From: Dyadobacter flavalbus
GTDB lineage: Bacteria; Bacteroidota; Bacteroidia; Cytophagales; Spirosomataceae
Length of the DNA stretch: 64,000 bases
Assembly: GCF_006149045.1 (NCBI RefSeq)
Contig: NZ_VBSN01000027.1
Coordinates: forward strand, 744,001-808,000
Direction: 5' to 3'
The translations under genes and the position numbers were made by a program. This document shows, piece by piece, positions 1 through 11,800 of this stretch. Every line of letters starts with the position of its first letter. Positions within the stretch are counted from its first letter, which is position 1. A model generated the notes under the pieces. It had not been told where the DNA came from, ran no database searches, and saw nothing but the letters and a program-made list of their open reading frames with translations.

Positions 1-920
1 TTCAGTGCGCCATTCATGGATCTGACAGCTTCTGCCGATTTCTCAAATGCCGCTTTTTCAGTTTCGTTCAGTTCCAGATCAATGATTTTTTCCCAGCCAT
101 TTTTTCCTAAAACAACGGGCACGCCCATGCAAATGTCGTTTTGGCCATATTCGCCTTCGAGGTACACGCTGCATGGAACAATGCGTTTCTGGTTCCGGAC
201 TATGCTTTCCACTAACAGCAAAGTGGCTGCTCCCGGTGCATACCACGCGGAAGTCCCGATAAGTTTTGTAAGCGTGGCACCGCCTACCATGGTATCCGCG
301 GCTACTTTTTCCAGCTCTTCTGCAGAAAGGAAATTGCTGACGGGAATGCCGTTATAAGTTGCAAGTCGGGTCAAAGGGATCATGGTTGTATCGCCGTGGC
401 CTCCGACAACCATTCCGTGAATATCCAGCGGGGAAACGTCCATGGCCAGCGCAAGGTACGTTTTAAAGCGTGCGCTGTCCAGCGCGCCGCCCATTCCGAT
501 CAGGCGCTGTTTCGGAATTCCCGCTTCTTTGAATGCCAGATAAGTCATGGTATCCATCGGGTTGGACACGACAATGATAATGGCGTCCGGAGAGTATTTC
601 AGTATATTTTCAGTAACTCCTTTTACAATCCCAGCATTTATGCCGATCAGTTCTTCGCGGGTCATGCCCGGTTTGCGGGGCAGTCCGGATGTAATGACTA
701 CAACATCAGATCCTTTTGTTTTTTCGTAATCATTGGTGCAGCCGATCGGTTTGGTATTGAAGCCAAGTAAGGCGGCAGTCTGATATATATCCAGCGATTT
801 TCCTTCGCTTACACCTTCCTTGATATCAAGCAGTACCACTTCCTCAGCCAGTTCACGACGAATAATATTATCTGCAGTCGTTGCACCGACGGCACCCGCA
901 CCTACAACAGTAATCTTCAT
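1..920 (-). CDS. mdh: Malate dehydrogenase (3' end beyond the window)
   Basis: NAD-dependent malate dehydrogenase of the TCA cycle, cytoplasmic, interconverting malate and oxaloacetate. Translating the minus strand from the ATG at 918-920 gives an unbroken frame of 306 codons to the window edge, close to the usual 310-312 residues, so only a few codons are missing. It begins MKITVVGAGAVGAT, the Rossmann dinucleotide motif, followed by the LLDI segment that ends the second beta strand. Later come VSNPMDTMTYL and GMVVGGHGDTTMIPL, which hold the substrate-binding Asn and catalytic His of the lactate/malate dehydrogenase family. A candidate promoter lies about 50 bases upstream. The open plus-strand frames over this region are shadows. 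Identity is secure; the exact C-terminus is not visible. Confidence 0.95.
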   Translation of the reverse strand, partial: MKITVVGAGAVGATTADNIIRRELAEEVVLLDIKEGVSEGKSLDIYQTAALLGFNTKPIGCTNDYEKTKGSDVVVITSGLPRKPGMTREELIGINAGIVKGVTENILKYSPDAIIIVVSNPMDTMTYLAFKEAGIPKQRLIGMGGALDSARFKTYLALAMDVSPLDIHGMVVGGHGDTTMIPLTRLATYNGIPVSNFLSAEELEKVAADTMVGGATLTKLIGTSAWYAPGAATLLLVESIVRNQKRIVPCSVYLEGEYGQNDICMGVPVVLGKNGWEKIIDLELNETEKAAFEKSAEAVRSMNGAL

Positions 921-968
921 ATAAATATGGTTTATTGTATAGAAATTAATGCTTTTTGAATTTTGTTC

Positions 969-1000
969 TTAAAGTAGAGCACATAATTTGTTTAAACCAA
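969..1000 (-). promoter_or_regulatory. Possible promoter of mdh
   Basis: On the minus strand a TTG (998-1000) is followed after 21 bases by TACTTTAA (969-976). This resembles the Bacteroidota form TTG/TAnnTTTG but the last G is A. It sits about 50 bases before the mdh start. Tentative. Confidence 0.35.
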
Positions 1001-1110
1001 GAGGAATGTGATTTTTTGCCTGAAAAGTACGGGTCATGATCCGAAATGCAATTTTTTACGTAACTTGATAGTTATATTGGCATAATTAATCACCTTTCCT
1101 GCTTTGCATA

Positions 1111-1542
1111 ATGAGTAACGAGTCAATGATAGCACGGGTTTTGAAATCCATTTTTTTCAAAAAGGCGCAGGGGAAAGCAAGCCGTTATGCGACGAATTCA
1201 GCTAAAATGTTCGAGCTGGCAAAAGAGGTTATCAGCAAGATGCAGAAAGTTGGATTCCGCGAAAACATGTCGGACTTTCAGACCAATGTGCAGTTACTGA
1301 TCAGAATGATCCGTGCTTATGCTTCCGGTGAATACAAAGGTTTGCCCTGGAAAAGCATCCTTTCCATTGTTGCTGTTCTTATCTATTTTGTTTCTCCGAT
1401 TGATTTGATTCCTGATTTTCTGCCTGTAATTGGTATTACAGATGACGTAGCACTAATTGTATGGCTTGTAAAAACCTTTGGGAGTGATATTCAGAAATTT
1501 AGTGAGTGGGAAAAGCGAAAAAAAACAATTAATATAGGATAA
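1111..1542 (+). CDS. DUF1232 (YkvA-like) membrane protein
   Basis: A 143-residue protein of the DUF1232/YkvA family, function unknown. The diagnostic segment [11 protein letters not shown] is at residues 95-105, inside a hydrophobic stretch (about 82-120) that probably forms one or two membrane passes. The first 75 residues are basic and helical and should be cytoplasmic. The ATG at 1111 is the first in frame and gives a normal family length. It lies divergently from mdh and ends 68 bases before tatA, which appears to have its own promoter, so the two need not be one operon. No role can be assigned from sequence. Confidence 0.85.
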   Translation: MSNESMIARVLKSIFFKKAQGKASRYATNSAKMFELAKEVISKMQKVGFRENMSDFQTNVQLLIRMIRAYASGEYKGLPWKSILSIVAVLIYFVSPIDLIPDFLPVIGITDDVALIVWLVKTFGSDIQKFSEWEKRKKTINIG

Positions 1543-1554
1543 AACAGCACAATG

Positions 1555-1587
1555 TTGCAGCTCTTATAAAAAGAATAATTATTTTTG
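1555..1587 (+). promoter_or_regulatory. Promoter of tatA (Bacteroidota type)
   Basis: TTG at 1555-1557 and a perfect TAnnTTTG match (TATTTTTG) at 1580-1587, separated by 22 bases. Transcription would start near 1594, giving a leader of about 17 bases before the tatA ATG at 1611. Confidence 0.6.
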
Positions 1588-1610
1588 TAAACATTAAAAA
1601 AGAAACAGAT

Positions 1611-1811
1611 ATGGAATCAGTAACCGTTTTGGCATTTATGGGATTGGGTGGACAAGAAATCTTTTTGGTTGCCTTGTTCGTTTTACTTTTCTTCGGTGCG
1701 AAGAAAATTCCTGAATTGATGCGCGGTTTGGGGCAGGGTATCAATGAATTCAAGAACGCTACCAAAGACGTTAAGGAAAATATTGAAAAAAGCATGGAAG
1801 ACCCCAAATAA
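1611..1811 (+). CDS. tatA: Twin-arginine translocase subunit TatA/TatE
   Basis: A 66-residue TatA/E family subunit of the twin-arginine translocase, which exports folded, often cofactor-loaded proteins. Residues 15-28 form the single short membrane helix, followed by the [15 protein letters not shown] hinge and amphipathic helix (about 28-46) and a charged tail. Length and layout are typical of Bacteroidota TatA. No tatB or tatC is visible in the window. The window itself encodes several likely Tat substrates: the FAD oxidoreductase at 18535 and the Gfo/Idh/MocA proteins starting at 30486 and 31650, all with RRxF motifs. The gene probably has its own promoter just upstream. Confidence 0.92.
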   Translation: MESVTVLAFMGLGGQEIFLVALFVLLFFGAKKIPELMRGLGQGINEFKNATKDVKENIEKSMEDPK

Positions 1812-1901
1812 CACTTCCATCTTGTCACGGGTATAACAGAGCCTTTAAGCATAAACTTATTGGCTCTGATTATTTATTTACAATCCAATAAATTATCTGC
1901 T

Positions 1902-3359
1902 TTGAAACAATATCTGACGCTAGCTGAAATTCAGGAAGATTTGAGTGAAGGCAGTTTGACGTGCGTCAAGTTAGTTGATCATTATCTTAGTAAAATAGCC
2001 TCCGCTTCCCATCTGAATGCCTTTGTTGAAGTGTATGCCGACGAAGCAAGGCAAATCGCAGCAGCTGTAGACCAAAAGATTGCGGACGGAACAGCAGGCA
2101 GGCTTGCAGGCCTTGTGCTCGGACTTAAAGATGTTCTTTCGCACAAAGATCATCATCTGCAGGCCGGAAGCCGTATTTTACAATCCTATACGGCACCTTA
2201 TACGGCTACGGCCGTTCAGCGCCTGATTGATGCGGATGCAATCATCATTGGCAGGCAGAACTGCGATGAGTTTGCGATGGGTTCATCCAATGAAAATTCC
2301 TCTTTCGGACCGGTTTTAAATGCAGCGGACCATTCCAGAGTAGCCGGCGGTTCTTCAGGCGGTTCGGCAGTAGCTGTACAGGCCGGTCTTTGCCATGCGT
2401 CACTCGGCAGCGATACGGGCGGTTCGGTCCGGCAGCCTGCTGCATTTTGCGGCGTGGTGGGTGTGAAGCCTTCTTACGGACGGGTTTCAAGGTATGGACT
2501 GATTGCTTATGCTTCATCGTTTGACTGCATCGGGCCGATAACCAAAAGTGTGGCTGACGCTGCACTGATCCTGGAAATTATGGCCGGTCCGGATGATTAT
2601 GACAGTACTGTTTCCCGTAAGGAAGTGCCGTCCTATTCTTCTTCTCCGAAATGGACAGAAAAAGCGAAAATCGGGTATATTGCTGAGACGATTGATAATG
2701 AATCCATTTCTTCTGATATTCGTCAGCACACACTGGATGTGCTGAATCGTCTCCGGGCTGATGGCCATGAAGTGACGCCGGTTAAAATGCCTTTGCTGGA
2801 TTTTTTATTACCTACTTATTACATACTGACAACGGCCGAAGCAAGCTCCAATTTATCCAGGTTTGACGGTGTTCGTTACGGATTCAGAAGCTCAGAATCA
2901 AAGGATTTGGAAAGTTTATACAAAAAAACGCGTACTGAAGCTTTTGGTGAAGAGGTGAGGAGAAGAATCCTTTTAGGTACTTTCGTACTCAGTGCTAATT
3001 ATTACGATGCATACTATACCAAGGCGCAACGCGTTAGAAGACTGGTGCGGGAAGAAACAAACCGTTTTTTCGAGCAGTTTGATTTCCTGATTTCACCTGT
3101 TACGCCTACAACAGCCTTTAAGATCGGAGAAAAAACCGAAGATCCGATTCAGATGTATCTGGCTGATATATTTACAGTTCAGGCGAATGTAGTAGGCAAT
3201 CCTGCGATTTCAATCCCTGCAGGAACAGACGAAAATGGCATGCCTGTCGGAATTCAGATTATGGCGCCATATTTTGAAGAAGACAAAATGCTGGCTTTTG
3301 CCGATTATATTTCGAATACAAACCAAAATGTTTCAATGGAATTTAACCTGAATCAGTAA
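1902..3359 (+). CDS. gatA: Asp-tRNA(Asn)/Glu-tRNA(Gln) amidotransferase subunit A
   Basis: Amidase-signature protein of 485 residues, the glutaminase-like subunit of GatCAB, which supplies ammonia to convert misacylated Glu-tRNA(Gln) or Asp-tRNA(Asn). The amidase triad is visible as K76, S151 and S175 (in LGLKDV, AGGSSGGS and DTGGSVR), with the same spacing as characterised GatA proteins. I place the start at the TTG at 1902, which gives MKQYLTLAEIQED, the normal family N-terminus. The frame is open back to another TTG at 1860, which would add 14 unconserved residues. No ATG is available near either. gatB and gatC are not adjacent. About 275 bases without a recognisable gene follow. Confidence 0.92.
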   Translation: MKQYLTLAEIQEDLSEGSLTCVKLVDHYLSKIASASHLNAFVEVYADEARQIAAAVDQKIADGTAGRLAGLVLGLKDVLSHKDHHLQAGSRILQSYTAPYTATAVQRLIDADAIIIGRQNCDEFAMGSSNENSSFGPVLNAADHSRVAGGSSGGSAVAVQAGLCHASLGSDTGGSVRQPAAFCGVVGVKPSYGRVSRYGLIAYASSFDCIGPITKSVADAALILEIMAGPDDYDSTVSRKEVPSYSSSPKWTEKAKIGYIAETIDNESISSDIRQHTLDVLNRLRADGHEVTPVKMPLLDFLLPTYYILTTAEASSNLSRFDGVRYGFRSSESKDLESLYKKTRTEAFGEEVRRRILLGTFVLSANYYDAYYTKAQRVRRLVREETNRFFEQFDFLISPVTPTTAFKIGEKTEDPIQMYLADIFTVQANVVGNPAISIPAGTDENGMPVGIQIMAPYFEEDKMLAFADYISNTNQNVSMEFNLNQ

Positions 3360-3635
3360 ATTTTTTACCAGGATATTTTCAGATCAGTCCGGAATATACA
3401 CTTTGTTAAAAGAAAATAATCGTGCCAGGAATTGCAAATCATTCCGGGAAAAGTTACTTCGGATGATTTTATTTAGGCCAGGTATAATGTGTTAGAGATT
3501 ATTCTAATTCATCAGGCAGATTTCCAGACGTTGAAATAAGCTGGAAAAAAGGGATTTTTTATCTGTGTTGCATTAATGACAGGTACTAGCCATTGAAAAC
3601 CGGGAATTGATTAACCTTCAAAAAACATTCTATTG

Positions 3636-5198
3636 ATGAAGATTTCAAAAAAAGTATTGTGGCTCGGAGCCATGTGTGCAGGATTATGGAACGCGCCGCT
3701 CATGGCGTTCACTCCACAGGAGACGTTGGCATTCGAGCCGGATACCGCAAACACCGTTGCAGAAGCAGAACAGGATTTGATGCCTTATCTGCCGGAAGTG
3801 GAAGAAATAGGGCCTAACCCGGCCATTCCGGAAGCACTTTTAAGGGCCCGGTTTGCAAAGCTGGAAAAATCCATTCCGCTGACTTATCACAAGTCTTCCC
3901 ACGAATTTGTTGAATACTTCATTTATAAAAAGGCGAATTTCACAAAGTCCATGATGGAGAAAATGCCTTTGTATTTTCCCATTTTTGAAAAGACATTACA
4001 GAAATACGGGCTGCCGGTTGAGCTGAAATATCTTTCCATGATTGAATCCGGGCTGAATCCCACCGTTATTTCACATGCCAGCGCAGGCGGACTGTGGCAG
4101 TTTATGCCGGCAACCGGCCGTGAGTTCGGGCTTTATCAGGACCGTTATATCGACGAAAGGTTTGAGCCTGTGAAAGCAACCGAAGCAGCATGCAAATACC
4201 TGAAACAGCTTTATAATATCTTTGGTGACTGGGAACTGGCACTGGCTTCCTACAACACCGGCCCCGGAAATGTAAAGCGTGCCATGCGCCGTTCGCACGG
4301 AACCACTTTCTGGACGATATACAATGTACTTCCGAGAGAAACACGCTCTTACGTTCCGCAGTATGTTGCCATGAACTACATGATGAATTATGGCAGTGAC
4401 CACGGGATTTTTCCGCAGAATACAGAATTTCCGATTCCGAACGATACCATTCACATCAATGGCTACATTGATTTGCTGACGTTCTGCCAGCAGGCAAATA
4501 TCGATTTTGAGGAACTGAGAAAACTGAACCCGCATATTACCAAAACGTCGCTTCCTGAAAAAACGGCCGATTTTGTGCTTAAAGTGCCAAGTGTACGGTT
4601 TACTTATCTTGTAAGCAACAGAAGCACCATCATGGATTCCTGCACAAGGAAATTCCTTCCGGGCCAAAGCATGATTGCAAAGGCAGACAGTACGGCAACG
4701 GATTCTCTTGGTCAGCGTACAGCATTCCCATATGCAACAGTCGCTTATGCCGTCAACGATTCGGAAGAAGAGCCCGAAGTGGAAGGAACAGAAGTACAGG
4801 TACGCAGCAAAACAAAAAAATCAACGCATACGGTACGCAGAGGTGAAAACCTGCTTTCTATTTCCCGCAGGTACCGCGTTTCTGTTTCAGACCTTAAAAG
4901 ATGGAACCATCTGCGCCGGAGTTCAATAAACAGAGGACAAAGACTGGTCATTCTGAAAGAAGTTAAAGTAAAAGAAACTGTTTCTTCAGAACGCGTTTCA
5001 GTTGCTTCGGCACATACTGAAAAAGTAACGGCCCACAAAGACCGGCATACAAGAAAACGTTATCATACCGTTCAGAAAGGAGATACCTTATGGATTATTT
5101 CACAGCGGTACGGTCTGGAAATCGGCCAGTTGAAAAAGAAAAACAGAATAAGAGGCAATGCCATCAAACCCGGACAAAAACTTATTATTTCCGCTTAG
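3636..5198 (+). CDS. mltD: MltD-like lytic transglycosylase with two LysM domains
   Basis: Secreted peptidoglycan lytic transglycosylase of 520 residues, predicted periplasmic. Residues 1-24 form a signal peptide. The SLT domain spans about 115-290, with catalytic Glu at 137 in MIESGLNP, followed by SAGGLWQFMPATG and later ASYNTGPGNV, which are family hallmarks. Two LysM modules that bind glycan chains are at about 398-444 and 474-519, joined by a basic linker. The order SLT-LysM-LysM matches MltD. A TTG lies directly before the ATG at 3636, but the ATG gives a compact signal peptide. ruvA starts 33 bases downstream, so read-through is possible. Confidence 0.93.
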   Translation: MKISKKVLWLGAMCAGLWNAPLMAFTPQETLAFEPDTANTVAEAEQDLMPYLPEVEEIGPNPAIPEALLRARFAKLEKSIPLTYHKSSHEFVEYFIYKKANFTKSMMEKMPLYFPIFEKTLQKYGLPVELKYLSMIESGLNPTVISHASAGGLWQFMPATGREFGLYQDRYIDERFEPVKATEAACKYLKQLYNIFGDWELALASYNTGPGNVKRAMRRSHGTTFWTIYNVLPRETRSYVPQYVAMNYMMNYGSDHGIFPQNTEFPIPNDTIHINGYIDLLTFCQQANIDFEELRKLNPHITKTSLPEKTADFVLKVPSVRFTYLVSNRSTIMDSCTRKFLPGQSMIAKADSTATDSLGQRTAFPYATVAYAVNDSEEEPEVEGTEVQVRSKTKKSTHTVRRGENLLSISRRYRVSVSDLKRWNHLRRSSINRGQRLVILKEVKVKETVSSERVSVASAHTEKVTAHKDRHTRKRYHTVQKGDTLWIISQRYGLEIGQLKKKNRIRGNAIKPGQKLIISA

Positions 5199-5231
5199 TG
5201 AACAAGAGTCAGAAACACACATACTATTTCT

Positions 5232-5822
5232 ATGATTGCCTACGTTAACGGAACTGTAGTCTACAAAGATCCGGCATTCACCATTATTGATGTTAACGGG
5301 TTAGGCTATGAAGTTCGAATATCCCTACAAACATATACCTCACTTCCCGAATTAGGCGAACGTTGCAAACTGGTAACGTTCCTTAACATACGGGAAGATG
5401 CCCATGTCCTTTATGGATTTTGGGGGAATGATGAAAAAAAGCTTTTTCTAGATCTGATCGGTATTTCCGGCGTCGGTCCTTCGACTGCATTGGTGATGCT
5501 TTCATCATTCTCTGCGTCAGAAATCCGTCAGGGGATTGTAGATGAAGATCTAAGGCTGATACAATCTATAAAAGGCATCGGTTCCAAAACTGCACAGCGC
5601 GTAATACTGGAACTGAAAGATAAAATCCGCAAGGAAGATATGCTTTCCACAGGTATAAAAACACCGGAAAGTTCTTCGGGTACTATTAAAAATGAAGCAT
5701 TGGCTGCGCTTGTTACACTGGGAATTCCAAAGGCAACCGCAGAAAAAAGTCTGGATGCAATTATCAAGCGGGAAGGACATTCGATTACCGTTGAAAACTT
5801 AATAAAGCTGGCACTACGTTAA
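5232..5822 (+). CDS. ruvA: Holliday junction helicase subunit RuvA
   Basis: RuvA, 196 residues, the junction-binding subunit that recruits the RuvB motor to Holliday junctions during recombination and repair. The N-terminal OB fold covers about 1-62. Two helix-hairpin-helix motifs follow: LIGISGVGPSTALVML (75-90) and SIKGIGSKTAQRVI (112-125). A linker leads to the C-terminal RuvB-contacting domain (about 150-196). Length is typical. The gene sits between the lytic transglycosylase and sprA. I recall the ruvA-sprA order as common in Bacteroidota, although the products are functionally unrelated. ruvB and ruvC are not nearby. Confidence 0.97.
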   Translation: MIAYVNGTVVYKDPAFTIIDVNGLGYEVRISLQTYTSLPELGERCKLVTFLNIREDAHVLYGFWGNDEKKLFLDLIGISGVGPSTALVMLSSFSASEIRQGIVDEDLRLIQSIKGIGSKTAQRVILELKDKIRKEDMLSTGIKTPESSSGTIKNEALAALVTLGIPKATAEKSLDAIIKREGHSITVENLIKLALR

Positions 5823-5885
5823 CAAGTATTGAAATGAAACCGGGTAAAAGTTTTTACGATAGCAAAATCGTTTTAATGGATTTGA

Positions 5886-8800
5886 TTGTGGCTGCAACCT
5901 TCTTTAAATAAGCATATTCCCTTGTCATCAACGATTTACTCATTCCTTTTCAAGGCATTAACCATATCGACAGGAGCTTTGTTGCTAGCCAACATTTCTG
6001 TTGATATAGAAGAACCATATTCCGGCCAGGCGCAGGAATGGGCCATTATGGCGGATACGCTCAATGATTCTACAAAGAAGAATATAGACCGTTCCGGTAA
6101 CCAGCTCATCATGCGCTGGAAAGATTTTTATTCCAACCGCGTTGCCGAACCCCGGCCGCGTTCTCCATTTTATCTGCGGGACCCGGCAAACATTTCCACT
6201 TCCATTGTACTTGACAGCGCAGGAAAGGTTGCCGTTTCTGAAAATATCCAGACACCCGACGGAAACCTTAAATTCCGTACACCGGAGCGCATGGATCTGG
6301 AAACTTATGACAAAATTCAGGAAGACCGTGCTTTCAGGAGTCTGTTGCGTGAATATGCCGGAAGGCAGGATGGAAAAAGTGCAATGGGAGCAAGGGGGCT
6401 GCTTCCAAAACTGGATATTCCGCCGGGCCTTTCCAAGCTGCTCGGAGATGATTTCATCAATTTCAAACCCACCGGATTTGTATCGCTGGATCTTGGCCTG
6501 ATGCACCAGTTTCTGGATAATCCGGCCATTCCGATCCGCCAGCGGCGAAATACACAGTTTATTTTCAATGAACAGATCAGTATCAACTTTGACGCAAGAC
6601 TGGGCGATCAGCTTGGTTTTCAGACTAACTTTGATACAAAGGCCAACTTCAATTTTGAAAATGCAATCAAGCTGAACTACAAGAATCCGGAAGAAAGCTT
6701 TATCCGGAAAATTGAGGCCGGAAACATTAACTGGGCCATTAACAGCCAGCTGATTCCGGGTGTTCAGAATTTGTTTGGTTTAAAAACCGATTTTCAGTTC
6801 GGAAGGCTGAATGCGACCTTTGTGGCTTCACAGCAAAAATCCAGCAAGGAACGGATTGTTTTGCGAGGTGGCGCGCAAAGCCGTGATTTTGAATTGAAAG
6901 CAGATACTTACGACGAAAACCGGAACTTCTTTCTTTCCCAGTATTTCAGAAATATATATGAAGGTTCTCTGCAGAATACGCCGACAATTACGTCCGGTGT
7001 TACGGTGACGAGAATTGAAGTGTACGTTACCAACCGGACAACCACAACAGAGTCGTTAAGAAATATCGTCGGTTTTGCAGATTTGGGTGAACCTGCACCT
7101 TATAAATCCGCCAATCCGAGCTTACAGCCTATCCGTTCCACTTCGCCGGCAGACAATGCCGCCAACGGGTTGTATAAAACACTTACAAGCACCGAATCAT
7201 TTCGTCAGGTTGATAATGCCAACAGCGCAATAACCAGTCTTGGTTTTGAAAAAACGCTGGATTATGAACTGCTGCGCGGTGCCAAAAGGCTTATTGCAGA
7301 ACGGGATTACACATTCAATCCGCAGCTCGGTTATATTTCCCTGACCAACGCGCTCCGAAACGATGAAGTGCTGGCCGTATCTTATGAGTACACATTAAAC
7401 GGAAGATCATTTAAAGTAGGTGAGCTTACCGAAGATTATCAGGCAAGAGGCGATGATGAAGTAATTGCTCTGAAACTTCTGAAATCCTCAACAATCCGGA
7501 ACAATACCAAACTTCCGATGTGGGACCTGATGATGAAGAACATTTATTCATTGGGAACCAGCCAGATCGACAAGCAGGGATTTCAGCTGAGAGTGATTTA
7601 CAAGGATGACCAGACCGGAATTGATAACCCCAACCTGCAGGAAAGCAGCATTGCCAATGTTCCTTTGATACGTTTGATGGGGTTGGACCGCCTGAATCCT
7701 GTTAATGATCTCCAGCCGGACGGAAACTTTGATTTTGTAGAAGGCATTACTGTAGATAGCAAGACCGGAAGGATTATTTTCCCCGTTCTTGAACCTTTCG
7801 GAACAAACCTTTCCAAGAAGTTCGGTGCCGGCGAGGACCAGTTCCGCAGCAAGTATGTTTTCAATGAGCTTTACAGGACTACAATGATTGACGCCCAGCA
7901 AATTACTGAGCGTAACAAGTTTTACATCAAAGGTTCGTATCAGTCCAGCGGCGGAGCAGAAGTACAGTTGCCGTTTGGCGTTCTGGAAACTTCCGTTACC
8001 GTTACATCCGGCGGTGCCCCGCTTTCGCCCGGTTCCGATTACATTGTAGAAGCACAGATCGGACGCGTTCGGTTACTGAACAGCAGCGTATTAAATTCCG
8101 GAAGGGAAATTGTCATTGAGTACGAACGGCCGGATATGTTTCAGAACCAGATCCGTACTTTACTCGGAACCAGGTTGGATTATCTGGTGAACCGCGATAT
8201 GAGTGTAGGTTTGACCGCGATCAAATACCGGGAAAGAACAGCCGGATTCCTGAAACGCGTGTCCATCGGAAATGAGCCGGTGAACAATACAATGATCGGA
8301 TTTGATATCAATTTCCGCAAGGATGTTCCTTTCCTGACCAAATGGCTGGATGCATTGCCTTTACTGCAGACGAAGGAAATGTCGAGCATTCAGTTTAAAG
8401 GGGAAGTTGCCAAATTGTTTCCCGGGGTTTCAAAAGATGTGAACAACCGTTCGCTTGTCGACGACTTTGAAGCAACGCGTACCATTTATGACCTTTCCCG
8501 ACAACCGCAAAAGTGGCGGCTGGCTTCCGTACCGCCTGAGTTCAGAACCGGGGTTGATGGCAAGACATTGAGCTATGGTTATAAAAGAGCCAAGATATCG
8601 GCATATACCGTAGACAATATTTTTGGAGGAGCACAAGGTTTGGGCGGCGGATACGAGCCGCCAACTAATATTGATGATAATGACCGCAAGAACTTTTACG
8701 AAAGACTGTTTCTTCCGAATGAAATTTTTCCAAACAGAGCCATTGCAGGTTTGGTGACTTATCCGCAGAACATTCTTGATATTGCTTACTATCCGAGTGA

Positions 8801-11800
8801 AAAAGGAATGTATAACTACAATACAGACCTGAATGCGGACGGACGTCTGAAAAACCCCGTTCAGAACTTCGGCGGATTGAGCAGGGCAATTACTTCAGAT
8901 AATGACTTTGACAATGCCAATATTGAAAGCATTGAATTCTGGATGCTGGATCCGTTTATTACAGGTGACCAGGGAAGAGTAAGAGACGGTTTTGAAGGTG
9001 TACCTAATACAACCGGGGGAAAACTGATTTTCAATCTCGGGGATATTTCGGAGGATGTAATTCCGGATGAACGTTACAACTTTGAAAACGGCCTTCCGAT
9101 TGTGGACAAAATCGTCGGTACCAATGTGGATTCTACTGCCTGGGGGTATGTAACCAAATCGCAGTATCTGATCAATGCATTCAGCAACGAATCCGGTGCA
9201 CATGAAAGACAGGATGTAGGTCTGGACGGAATGAACAACGATGAAGAAAGGGTATTTTACAAACAATATCTTGACAGACTTCCTGCCAGTCTCAGCCCGC
9301 AGGCGAGAGCAAGAATCATCGCGGACCCCTCAGGTGACGACTTTCAGTTTTTTCTTGGAGCCGATCTTGACAGTGCCGATGCGAAAGTACTGCAGCGTTA
9401 TAAAAACTACATAGGCATGGAGAACAATTCTCCTGAAAGCCGCGGAACTGCAACGGACGTTACACCGGCCTCAACCAATGTTCCTGACGGTGAAGACATG
9501 AACGTTGATAATACCATTAACGACAATGAATCGTATTATTCCTATGAGGTTGATCTTAAGCCTAATCAGCTTGCAATCGGGAACGGATATATTGTAGATA
9601 AAACGGTAACGGATGGGCAGAACTGGTATTTGTTCCGTGTTCCGATCCGGGAATTTACAGGCGTTGTCGGTAACATGAACGGATTCAAGTCAATCCGGTT
9701 TATGCGGATGTATCTGACCGGTTTTCAGCAGCCTGTTGTTCTCCGTTTTGCCCAGTTGCAAATGGTCGGACAGCAGTATCGGAAATACACTTCCAATCTG
9801 GATGCGCCCGGACTTCAGGAAGTTCCGGAACCGTATGATGCGAAATTTACGGTCGGAACAGTCAGTATTGAAGAAAACAGTGATACCAAGAGTGGAACAA
9901 ACAAATACGTTTACAAAATTCCTCCGGGCTGGCAGCGTGATCAGGACAATACACAGCGCCCGCCGCTTTTGCTGAATGAACAATCCATGAACCTTTGCGT
10001 TACCGATTTGCGCGACGGAGATTCCCGGGCTGTTTATAAAAATGTGAGTCTTGATCTTTTGTTCCGTAAAAGGCTGCGCATGTATATTCACATGCAGAAT
10101 GAGCAGAATGAGAACAAAATGGTTGGTGCATTCATGCGAATAGGAACGGACCTTACGCAAAACTATTACGAAATAGACCTTTCCACCCTGCGGGCTACCT
10201 TGCCTGGGGATCAGCCCGATACGGAGGTCTGGCCTGAAGAAAATGAACTGAACATTGCGCTTGCGGATCTGATTGAAGCCAAAGCACAGCGTAACAGGCA
10301 AATTGACAGAAACCTGAGCCTGCCTTATACAATCACTACTTCCGATGGCCGCTATAAACTTACGGTAGTCGGAAACCCGGATTTAAGTTCCGTAAGGGTT
10401 ATGATGATCGGGATGCGTAATCCGAAATCGGTTGATGAACGCCCTAAAACATTTTGTATCTGGGTTGATGAAATGCATGTGGAAGGATTTGATGAAAGAG
10501 GCGGAATTGCAGCCATCGCACAGCTGAATGCCAAGCTTGCCGACTTTGCAACAGTAACTGCTTCCGGAAGACTGGAAACATTTGGTTTCGGAAGTGTTCA
10601 GCAGCGGATAGGAGAGCGGTCACGTAACTTCACGACGGAATACGGATTTTCATCCAATATTGCGCTTGACAAATTGCTTCCGCAGAGCTGGGGGTTCAGT
10701 ATACCGCTTTTTGTAAGTTACGACCGGCGCAACGTCAAGCCGCATTTTAATCCGCTTGACCCGGATACTCCGCTTAATACATCACTGGATAATTTGTTGT
10801 CTGATGAAGACCGGGACGGATACCGGCGTCTGGTGGAAGAAAATACCGTCAAGCGAGGGATCAATTTTTCCAACGTGCACAAGGTTAAAGTAAATCAGGG
10901 AGCCAAGAACCATTTTTATGATTTTGAGAATTTCTCTTTTACCTATGCGTTCAGCGATGACAAACGACGGAATATTCTGACACAGGAATATGCACAACGC
11001 ATGTACAAAGGCGGGATTTCCTATGTGTACAGCAGTCAGCCAAAGGCATTTGAGCCATTCAAGAAATGGACTGCAGTAAGCCGCTGGACTGATCTGATCA
11101 AGGACTTCAACCTGACTTTGCTTCCAAATACCGTTTCGATCCGTACGGATGTAGACCGTCGCTTCCTGAAAACGCAGCTGCGGAACGCGGACCTCACGAC
11201 CGAAGGCATACAGCCGCTTTATGAGAAATATTTCTGGTTCAACCGTTATTATGATTTCAGCTGGAACCTGACGAGGAACATCACCTTGACCTACAATTCA
11301 TCGGCCAATTCCATTATTGATGAACCGATGGGCGATATTAACACGGCTTCGAAAAAGGATTCCTTATGGAGCAACTTCAAGAAACTGGGCCGGATCAAGA
11401 ATTTTGACCAGAAAATTGACCTTACCTATCGTTTGCCACTGGATAAAATCCCGCTTACGGATTGGATGACGGCGGACTATAAACATTCGGTGGCTTATCA
11501 GTATCAGGCAAATGCTTTGGGTCTGAAAGATACAACCGGACTTCCTTTCGGGGATATCATCCGCAACAGCCGTGAGCGCGGTATCAACGGAAAAGTGGAT
11601 TTCGTGCTGCTGTACAACAAGCTCCGGTATTTGAAATTTGCCAATACACCAACAGTGGCACGGAAAAATTTTGCCAGAAGCCCGGGCGATATCGAAGACA
11701 TTGACATGCGTACAACGGATGTTCTGAAAACCCTTACGCGGGCATTGATGACGGTAAGAGGAATCAATGTAAGTTACTCGGTCCTTGAAACAACTTCTTT

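Noticed and set aside
16-770. Plus-strand open frames over the first 800 bases
   Set aside because: They lie opposite mdh, whose minus-strand frame is complete to the window edge with clear family motifs.
1529-1852. Minus-strand frame of 107 codons over tatA
   Set aside because: It is antisense to the recognised tatA gene and its promoter and shows no family features.
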